From NCBI GenBank assembly GCA_945829445.1, contig CALZUY010000001.1:3139-67138 (forward strand): a DNA stretch of 64,000 nucleotides. The letters run 5' to 3'. The DNA is from Butyricicoccus_A sp945486175 (lineage in GTDB: Bacteria > Bacillota > Clostridia > Oscillospirales > Butyricicoccaceae). A program made the translations under genes and the position numbers. This document shows, in pieces, positions 58,504 to 64,000 of this stretch (position 1 is its first letter; each line of letters opens with the position of its first letter). Below the pieces are notes generated by a model. It ran no database searches, was not told where the DNA came from, and saw nothing but the letters and a program-made list of their open reading frames with translations.

Positions 58504-59806
58504 CAGCCGCATTGCGGCGTTGGACCGGCTGAAAGCTGCAATTGTACGGCATGAAGCTGAGATAGAACAGGCGCTGCGTGCTGATCTGGGCAAGAGCCGG
58601 ATGGAGAGCTATATGTGCGAAATCGGCATGGTGTGCAGTGAACTGACATATATGACGAAACATGTGAGACAGTATGCGCGCGAACGGCGCGTGCGAACGC
58701 CGCTAGCACAGTATGTCTCGCGCAGCTATGTCAAGCCGTCGCCCTATGGCGTCACGCTGATTATGAGCCCGTGGAACTATCCATTTATGCTGACGCTCGA
58801 CCCGCTCGTCGATGCGCTTGCGGCGGGCAATACGGCAGTCGTCAAGCCGAGTGCCTATTCCCCGCATACCAGTGAGGTGCTGCGGAATATTCTCACAGAA
58901 TGCTTTCCGCCGGAGTATGTCGCCGTGGTCACCGGCGGGCGGGAGGAAAATGCCTGCCTGCTGAATGAGCAGTTTGACTACATCTTTTTCACGGGCAGCC
59001 AGGCGGTCGGCAGGGAAGTCATGCGCCATGCGTCGGAGCATCTGACGCCGGTTGCGCTCGAACTGGGCGGAAAAAGCCCGTGTGTGGTGGATAAAACGGC
59101 AAAAATCAACCTTGCCGCGCGCCGCATTGTGTTCGGTAAATTCCTCAACTGTGGGCAGACCTGTGTTGCGCCGGATTACATTTACTGCGACGCCGCAATT
59201 CGCGATGAACTGGTGTCCGCGATTCGCCGTGAAATCAGACGGCAGTTCGGTGCCGACGCGCTTGCCAATGAAAATTACGGAAAGATCATCAACCGGAAGC
59301 ATTTTGACCGCATCAGCGGGTTGATTTCGCCGGAAAAGGTTGTTTTCGGCGGCAGGACGGATGCCGAAGCGCTGCGCATTGAGCCGACCGTTCTGTGTCC
59401 GGCAGACTGGAATGATCCGGCCATGCAGGAGGAGATTTTCGGTCCGGTGCTGCCGGTGCTGACCTATGACCGGCTGGAGGATGCGCTGGAGGAAATCAAT
59501 GCGCGTCCGCATCCGCTTGCATTTTATCTGTTCACGGAGGATAAAAAGACCGTGCGCCATGTCACAGAGACCTGTGCGTTCGGCGGCGGCTGCATCAATG
59601 ATACAATCATTCATCTCGCGACGACAAACATGGGCTTCGGCGGCGTCGGTGCAAGCGGCATGGGCGCATATCACGGAAAGACAGGCTTTGACGCATTTTC
59701 CCACCATAAGAGCATTGTGGATAAAAAAACATGGCTTGATCTGCCGATGCGCTACCAGCCATATACTCAGCTGTATGAAAAGCTGGTCCGCGTATTTATG
59801 CGGTGA
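58427..59806 (+). CDS. Aldehyde dehydrogenase, ALDH3-like
   Basis: A 459-residue NAD(P) aldehyde dehydrogenase. It has SPWNYPFMLTLDPLVDALAAGN, FFTGSQAVGREVM, the catalytic Glu in ALELGGKSPCVV, and nucleophile Cys246 in NCGQTCVAPDY, the form seen in class 3 (fatty/aromatic aldehyde) enzymes. ATG 58427 is chosen because GGAGG at 58416-58420 lies six bases upstream; this start lies inside the preceding gene. With that gene it forms an alcohol to carboxylate module controlled by the MarR protein. Confidence 0.9.
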   Translation: MKPEEIQKIVSAQRAYFASGKTLPVDSRIAALDRLKAAIVRHEAEIEQALRADLGKSRMESYMCEIGMVCSELTYMTKHVRQYARERRVRTPLAQYVSRSYVKPSPYGVTLIMSPWNYPFMLTLDPLVDALAAGNTAVVKPSAYSPHTSEVLRNILTECFPPEYVAVVTGGREENACLLNEQFDYIFFTGSQAVGREVMRHASEHLTPVALELGGKSPCVVDKTAKINLAARRIVFGKFLNCGQTCVAPDYIYCDAAIRDELVSAIRREIRRQFGADALANENYGKIINRKHFDRISGLISPEKVVFGGRTDAEALRIEPTVLCPADWNDPAMQEEIFGPVLPVLTYDRLEDALEEINARPHPLAFYLFTEDKKTVRHVTETCAFGGGCINDTIIHLATTNMGFGGVGASGMGAYHGKTGFDAFSHHKSIVDKKTWLDLPMRYQPYTQLYEKLVRVFMR

Positions 59807-59812
59807 TAAAAA

Positions 59813-59856
59813 AACAGGTACCGATTCAGCACGGACTGATTCGATACCTGTTTTTT
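59813..59856 (+). terminator. Intrinsic terminator after the aldehyde dehydrogenase gene
   Basis: AACAGGTA (59813-59820) pairs with TACCTGTT (59845-59852), continued by CGA/TCG and TCAG/CTGA, followed by a T run. Confidence 0.9.
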
Positions 59857-59951
59857 GTTGGAGATTGCAAACAGCTCCATTCCACCCTTTTTATTTTATA
59901 TGGACGCTTGCGGGAGAGAGAAGGTCACTTGCGGAATGGAGCTGGAATTGC

Positions 59952-60962
59952 TTAGTTGAGATAGAAGGCAGGGATTTCACCGGTCAGAATCGGTTCTTCA
60001 GCGCCGGTGGTCTGGGACTTGACGAGTGCATCTGCCGTGACTGCGGCAACGTAGCCGTCCCATGCGGTCGGGCCTTCGACAACGCCGCGTTTTGCGCAGT
60101 CCACCCAGTTCTGGAGCTCGACATCATAGGAATCGATGAAGCGGTTGATCCAGCTCTGTTCAATTGGCGTAGAGTAATAACCGTTTTTGCGCACGGACGG
60201 GAAGGACGGTGCCGGCATATGTACGACACCCTCTTCACAAATAACCTCACAGTTGATGTCATAGCCGAACTTGCAGTTGACAAACACTTCGAGGTCGATG
60301 ATGACGCCGGATTTGGTTTTCAGCACCATGATCTGCGGATCGCGCAGAGCCGGATGGCTGTACTTGGTTGTGCGCGGCATGAGAACCTGTGCGGAAACAT
60401 ATTCGTCATTGATGAGCCAGTGCAGGACATCGATTTCATGGATTGCCGTGTCATGGACTGCCATCGGGGTGTCATAGTTTGTGCCTACTTCCGGATTTCT
60501 GTGTGTGCACTTCAGGATCAGCGGCTGGCCGAAGTCACCGGAATCCAGAATCGCCTTTACCTGGTTATAGCCTCTGTCATAGCGGCGCATGAAGCCAACC
60601 TGTACCAGATGTCTGCCGGATGCCATTTCCGCATCGACAATGTCCTTGCAGTCTGCCGCAGTTGTGGCAAGCGGCTTTTCGGTGAACACCGGCTTTCCGG
60701 CAGCGATTGCAGCGAGAACTGCTTCTTTGTGTGCGAAGCCGGGAGAGCAGACTACAAGCGCATCGACTTCCGGATCATTCACAATCGACGGAATGTCCGT
60801 ATAGTATTTTACACCGCCGGCAAGCTCCGCCGCAGCCTGTGCACCGGCTTCCATGACATCGCTCACCGCAACGACGGTGCAGCCCTGAAGCTTATACTGC
60901 AGACGTTTGATGTGTTCCTTGCCGATCGCGCCGCAACCGATTACACCAATTTTCAATTCCAT
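59952..60962 (-). CDS. iolG: Inositol 2-dehydrogenase-like protein (Gfo/Idh/MocA)
   Basis: Probably oxidises myo-inositol to 2-keto-myo-inositol with NAD+, the first step before IolE and IolD. The 336 residues show IGVIGCGAIGKEHIKRL, VFTEKPLATTAAD with the EKP Lys, GFMRRYDRGYNQVKAIL, and the catalytic DTAIHEIDVLHWL, closely matching IolG. ATG 60962 follows GGAGG; an upstream in-frame ATG at 60974 lies before that site. It is transcribed away from the iolD operon under a promoter with a LacI-type palindrome. Confidence 0.87.
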   Translation of the reverse strand: MELKIGVIGCGAIGKEHIKRLQYKLQGCTVVAVSDVMEAGAQAAAELAGGVKYYTDIPSIVNDPEVDALVVCSPGFAHKEAVLAAIAAGKPVFTEKPLATTAADCKDIVDAEMASGRHLVQVGFMRRYDRGYNQVKAILDSGDFGQPLILKCTHRNPEVGTNYDTPMAVHDTAIHEIDVLHWLINDEYVSAQVLMPRTTKYSHPALRDPQIMVLKTKSGVIIDLEVFVNCKFGYDINCEVICEEGVVHMPAPSFPSVRKNGYYSTPIEQSWINRFIDSYDVELQNWVDCAKRGVVEGPTAWDGYVAAVTADALVKSQTTGAEEPILTGEIPAFYLN

Positions 60963-61017
60963 AGTAACCTCCATGTTCCAAAGATGTGTGCTTACTGTGT
61001 GCTTTCTCTGTGGCTAT

Positions 61018-61047
61018 AGTATAACATTTGCGTGCAATAATGTGCAA
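61018..61047 (-). promoter_or_regulatory. Promoter for the iolG-like gene with an internal operator
   Basis: On the minus strand TTGCAC (plus 61042-61047), an 18-base spacer and TATACT (plus 61018-61023). The partial palindrome TTGCGTGCAA (plus 61028-61037) lies in the spacer and is a candidate LacI-family operator. Confidence 0.7.
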
Positions 61048-61136
61048 TATAAAAATGAGAAATCCTTGAAAATCAGCCTATCATACGAAAAACAGATAAA
61101 ATTTTTAGGCAAAATGCTGCAATATAAAGAATAGCA

Positions 61137-61168
61137 CACAAAAAACGCACACAAAGCATGTGTGCGTT
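61137..61168 (-). terminator. Second terminator downstream of the LacI gene
   Basis: AACGCACACA (61144-61153) pairs with TGTGTGCGTT (61159-61168), followed on the minus strand by a T run. Together with the next it makes a tandem pair. Confidence 0.8.
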
Positions 61169-61183
61169 GTAAGAAAAATGTGC

Positions 61184-61214
61184 AAAAAAACGCCCACCGA
61201 TCAATCGGTGGGCG
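61184..61214 (-). terminator. First terminator downstream of the LacI gene
   Basis: CGCCCACCGAT (61191-61201) pairs with ATCGGTGGGCG (61204-61214), followed on the minus strand by seven T. Confidence 0.92.
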
Positions 61215-61226
61215 TGAACTGCGTTG

Positions 61227-62249
61227 TCAGAGCATCTGCCTGATCTGAATGGCAAGATCGGTATAGGCGTATTCCGGGATTGGAAGGCCGTTTACCGTGT
61301 GGTCGTAGAGCAGGAGCAGGGGGCGGTAGCCCTGTGCAAACGGATCCTGTTCGATGATGGCATCAATTCTGCCGCGCCGAAGGTCTTCCCGGTTTTCTTC
61401 ATTGAGGTCGAACCCGATAACGCGAAGCCGGCCGGTCAGGCCGAGGTGCGCGATGGCATCGCATACGCCGCGCGTGCCGTTTGCGGCGACATAGACGCCG
61501 CGCAGGTCGGGATGCTCCTCAACGGCATGGAGGATGATTTCATACGCATAATCATCGCGGTTAAAACAGCTTTGCAGCGGCAAAAGCTGTAAATTCGGAC
61601 AATTTTCTTCGATTTCTGTATTGAACGAGGTATAGCGCTGTTTGTGCGCATAGTGGGTCAGGTGGGCGGTGATGGGAAGCACCTTGCCGCCGTCCGGCAG
61701 CATCAGGTTCATCAGTCCGGCGGCAACACGTCCACCGCGTTCGTTGTCCATACCGACATAGCAGAGACGCCCGCAGCCGGGCAGATCACCGTTGAATGTC
61801 ACGATCGGCAGGCCGCCTTCAGCGAGCGAAGCGAGATAGTCGCAGACACCCTGGTCGCTCGACGGTGATATGGCGAGTGCGTTGATGCCGAGCGCGAGCA
61901 GCTCATCAATGCACGCAATCTGTTCCTTTGGTTCGATGCGCTGCAGCGTTCTTATGTGCACTGTGACGCCGAGTGCACACAGCTTTTCCTGCGCAGCCCT
62001 GGCACCTTCGGCGACGATCTGCATTGTCGGCGTTTCGATGGTCGTGATGATGACGCCGATGCAGAGGGATTGGGGTTTGATTCGGGGCGCAGCGCGGTGT
62101 TTTTTTTCAAAATATCCGAGTTCTGTCGCAATATTGCGGATTTTTTCCTCCAGCTCGGGCTTTACCCGGCCGCGATTGTGCAGAACACGGTCCACCGTTC
62201 CGCGGGACACACCTGCCGCCTGCGCAATCTGCTGTATGGTAACCGCCAT
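61227..62249 (-). CDS. LacI-family transcriptional regulator, probable inositol repressor
   Basis: A 340-residue LacI/GalR protein. The HTH and hinge are TIQQIAQAAGVSRGTVDRVLHNRGRVKPE (residues 4-32); a periplasmic-binding-protein-like ligand domain follows (IGVIITTIETPTMQIVAEGARAA; YVGMDNERGGRVAAGLM; GVYVAANGTRGVCDAI). ATG 62249 has GGAGG about eight bases upstream, so an upstream in-frame ATG at 62273 is rejected. A palindrome within its own promoter suggests autoregulation, and the same arrangement at the iolG-like promoter suggests control of inositol use. Confidence 0.9.
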   Translation of the reverse strand: MAVTIQQIAQAAGVSRGTVDRVLHNRGRVKPELEEKIRNIATELGYFEKKHRAAPRIKPQSLCIGVIITTIETPTMQIVAEGARAAQEKLCALGVTVHIRTLQRIEPKEQIACIDELLALGINALAISPSSDQGVCDYLASLAEGGLPIVTFNGDLPGCGRLCYVGMDNERGGRVAAGLMNLMLPDGGKVLPITAHLTHYAHKQRYTSFNTEIEENCPNLQLLPLQSCFNRDDYAYEIILHAVEEHPDLRGVYVAANGTRGVCDAIAHLGLTGRLRVIGFDLNEENREDLRRGRIDAIIEQDPFAQGYRPLLLLYDHTVNGLPIPEYAYTDLAIQIRQML

Positions 62250-62298
62250 GCTGATCCTCCTCGAAACTGCCACATGCAGGATAATTTATACTGTCATC

Positions 62299-62327
62299 AG
62301 AATAGCACATTGTGTGCACAAATGCAA
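62299..62327 (-). promoter_or_regulatory. Promoter of the LacI gene with an internal operator
   Basis: On the minus strand TTGCAT (plus 62322-62327), a 17-base spacer and TATTCT (plus 62299-62304). TTGTGTGCACAA (plus 62310-62321), a near-perfect palindrome, fills most of the spacer. Confidence 0.72.
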
Positions 62328-62343
62328 GGTTTTACCTCTGTCC

Positions 62344-63192
62344 CTATCTCCACATCATCCGGAACTGGAGCGGTGTGATGCCGGTCATCCGTTTGAATAC
62401 CATGATGAAATGCGAGGCGTTGCTGAAGCCGCAGATATCTGCAATTTCCTCGATGCTGCGCGAGGTGGTGGAGAGCATCTGCCGCGCGCTGCGGATGCGC
62501 ACGGTCTGGATGTACTGGTGCGGGGTGATGCCGCGGATGTTTTTGAACTGGCGGATAAAATAACACGAGCTGAGCGCGGACATGTGCGCGAGACTCTCAT
62601 TGGACAGGTCGGCATCGCCGTAATGTGTCTCAATATAAGCGGCAGAGCGGTCGATGACCTGTTCGATTTCGCTTTTGCGAGTCTGTTCTGGCAGCTGCGC
62701 AAGCAGTGCGAGCAGGGTGTGGACGTGGACAGACACCGTGTGCACATTCATGTCCTGTTTTTGTGCGGCAGCGAGAATTTCAGAAAAACACGCCTCGATT
62801 TTTCCCTCCGGATCGACGGGCAGGATAACACCGTGGGTCTGTGTGATGAGGTTTGTATACGCTTCGCTTCCAGCCCCGACGAAATGGAACCAGCGCATCC
62901 GCAGCTCATCCGAAGCCGCAGCATACCGATGCGGCCTGCGGCAGTCGAGCAGAACGAGGGAGCCTGCAGGAGCAACACGGCTTTCTCCGCCGTATTCGAC
63001 AGACAGCTGTCCGTCATCAACCAGAATGAGCTGGCATACGTCCAGATGGTCGCGTGCAACCTCGTATTCGCGGTTGCAGCGGTAATCCCCGGCATGCGGG
63101 GTAAAATACAGGCAGCTTTGCGTAAACGAATCCGCCTCATGATAATAACGGCTGGAGCCGGGCAGAACGCCGATGTCTGCCAGCATATGCAC
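62344..63192 (-). CDS. AraC-family transcriptional regulator (second)
   Basis: A 282-residue regulator with an N-terminal AraC-type cupin (CQLILVDDGQLSVEYGGES...LVLLDCRRPHRY) and a C-terminal double HTH from about 185 (LSNESLAHMSALSSCYFIRQFKNIRGITPHQYI; then IEEIADICGFSNASHFIMVFKRMTGITPLQFR). RBS GGAGG precedes the ATG. It diverges from the peptidase-like gene at 63348. Confidence 0.9.
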   Translation of the reverse strand: MHMLADIGVLPGSSRYYHEADSFTQSCLYFTPHAGDYRCNREYEVARDHLDVCQLILVDDGQLSVEYGGESRVAPAGSLVLLDCRRPHRYAAASDELRMRWFHFVGAGSEAYTNLITQTHGVILPVDPEGKIEACFSEILAAAQKQDMNVHTVSVHVHTLLALLAQLPEQTRKSEIEQVIDRSAAYIETHYGDADLSNESLAHMSALSSCYFIRQFKNIRGITPHQYIQTVRIRSARQMLSTTSRSIEEIADICGFSNASHFIMVFKRMTGITPLQFRMMWR

Positions 63193-63236
63193 TTCCTCCT
63201 TCCGGGATGTACTGCTTTTCGATGGTATGATACAGA

Positions 63237-63245
63237 ATTATACCA
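63237..63245 (-). promoter_or_regulatory. Extended -10 promoter for the second AraC gene
   Basis: On the minus strand TGGTATAAT (plus 63237-63245); no clear -35. Confidence 0.55.
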
Positions 63246-63314
63246 TAGCGGCGCGAAAAAGGAAAGCGGGAGCGGGCGCATGCGCGGCGTACAATGGCAT
63301 TCCGCGCATGGGTG

Positions 63315-63323
63315 TGGTATAAT
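63315..63323 (+). promoter_or_regulatory. Extended -10 promoter for the LD-carboxypeptidase-like gene
   Basis: TGGTATAAT at 63315-63323, 24 bases before the start codon; no clear -35. It mirrors the divergent promoter 70 bases away. Confidence 0.6.
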
Positions 63324-63347
63324 GAAAACGAACAGGAGGCGGTGCTC

Positions 63348-64000
63348 ATGAAAAGTCAGAGCTGCTGCGGACAGCATGCGCCGCTTGCGGGCATTCAAAC
63401 AGCCGGGCTGGTTTGCTGTTCCAATGGGCTGCCGGCATCTGCGTCGGCTGAACTGGAACACCTGCGGGGTGTGCTTGCGGACTGCGGAATCAAAACAGTG
63501 TGCAGTGCGCATCTGTATGCAGCGGATGGCGCGCGCAGCGGCAGTGCGGCACAGCGGGCGGAAAGTTTGATGGCATTTTACCGTGACCCGGACATCGATG
63601 CGGTTTTTGATGTGTCCGGCGGCGATATCGCAAATGAGATTCTGCCGTACCTGGATTTTTCTGTGATCGCCGGAGCAAAAAACCGCTATGGCGAGCCGAA
63701 ACAGCTGTGGGGTTACAGTGACCTGACTGTTTTGCTGAACGCCATTTATGCTGAGACCGGAAATCCGGGCGTGCTGTACCAGATGCGGCATTTCGCACCC
63801 GAACGGTCGGACAATCTGTTCTCGTTCCGCTATTCATTTGTACAGGGGAACGAGATGTCCGGCATCGTGGCAGGCGGCAACATCCGCTGCCTGCTCAAGC
63901 TCGCCGGAACACGGTATTTTCCCGACCTGCGCGGGAAGATTCTGCTGCTCGAGGCGCGCAGCGGCTTGCAGCCGCAGATGATTGCTTTTCTCAGCCAGAT
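63348..64000 (+). CDS. LD-carboxypeptidase/MccF-like S66 peptidase, cut off by the window edge
   Basis: The frame is open from ATG 63348 (AGGAGG eight bases upstream) to the end of the window, at least 217 residues. Seen motifs of the S66 family (muramoyltetrapeptide carboxypeptidase LdcA and microcin C self-immunity MccF) are DIDAVFDVSGGDIANEILPYLDF and the nucleophile region WGYSDLT with Ser124. It may recycle murein peptides or cleave peptide-nucleotide antibiotics. The start of the protein is Cys-rich (SQSCCGQ). The C-terminal part with the His/Glu of the triad lies beyond the edge. Confidence 0.85.
   Translation, partial: MKSQSCCGQHAPLAGIQTAGLVCCSNGLPASASAELEHLRGVLADCGIKTVCSAHLYAADGARSGSAAQRAESLMAFYRDPDIDAVFDVSGGDIANEILPYLDFSVIAGAKNRYGEPKQLWGYSDLTVLLNAIYAETGNPGVLYQMRHFAPERSDNLFSFRYSFVQGNEMSGIVAGGNIRCLLKLAGTRYFPDLRGKILLLEARSGLQPQMIAFLSQ

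Noticed and set aside
1..64000. Mobile elements, tRNA/rRNA genes, phage genes or CRISPR
   Set aside because: I saw no transposase or integrase motifs, flanking terminal repeats, tRNA-like cloverleaf with CCA, rRNA sequence or spacer arrays.

Overview
The window looks like a chromosomal segment of a Bacillota anaerobe of the class Clostridia, probably an Oscillospirales-type gut butyrate producer. This is inferred from gene order, a G+C content that reads by eye as mid-50s per cent, strong AGGAGG ribosome binding sites, consensus TTGACA/TATAAT promoters, a PASTA-domain Ser/Thr kinase, FabK in place of FabI, and oxygen-sensitive fermentation enzymes. I see no rRNA, tRNA, transposase, integrase, phage gene or CRISPR array.

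Region 1 (1-13 kb) is a dense plus-strand housekeeping cluster: the 3' end of a probable rpoZ, then coaBC, priA, def, fmt, a YugP-type zinc membrane protease, rsmB, rlmN, a PP2C phosphatase, the PASTA kinase, rsgA, thiN and a small TSCPD-domain protein. Many of these genes overlap by a few bases. The rpe gene often found before thiN is absent.

Region 2 (13-21 kb) carries an aspartate-type aminotransferase, purB, secD-secF, a sugar-phosphate isomerase-like TIM barrel, nrdR and an acyltransferase-3 membrane protein, with clear promoters and terminators between transcription units.

Region 3 (21-28.6 kb) is on the minus strand: a nitronate monooxygenase-like flavoprotein, a 1-phosphofructokinase-type kinase, an unrecognised two-gene operon (a protein with 12 seven-residue GS[YF]R repeats plus a glycosyltransferase-like partner), a DEAD-box RNA helicase with a promoter-proximal leader hairpin, and fabD.

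Region 4 (28.7-36.9 kb) is a complete plus-strand type II fatty-acid synthesis operon: fabH, fabK, fabG, fabF, accB, fabZ, accC, accD, accA, acpP. It diverges from fabD at a symmetric pair of promoters in which both -35 and -10 boxes are perfect consensus and the two -10 boxes overlap in one palindrome.

Region 5 (37-45.1 kb) holds a stand-alone condensation-fold acyltransferase, a Na/phosphate cotransporter with a PhoU-like tail, a TetR regulator, an Old Yellow Enzyme relative, an EcsC-family protein, a DUF3877-like protein, an orphan LytTR response regulator, a short structured transcript and a small quinol-monooxygenase-type protein.

Region 6 (45.2-64 kb) is catabolic. It combines myo-inositol genes (iolD, iolB, two Gfo/Idh/MocA dehydrogenases, one of them IolG-like) with the 4-hydroxybutyrate to crotonyl-CoA route (4-hydroxybutyrate dehydrogenase, CoA-transferase and the [4Fe-4S]/FAD dehydratase AbfD with all four cluster ligands), a split transketolase, and a MarR-controlled alcohol/aldehyde dehydrogenase pair. 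Regulators are two AraC proteins and a LacI-type protein. Palindromes lie inside the spacers of both the iolG-like and lacI promoters, so this LacI protein is probably an autoregulated repressor of inositol genes. The window ends inside an LD-carboxypeptidase/MccF-like gene.
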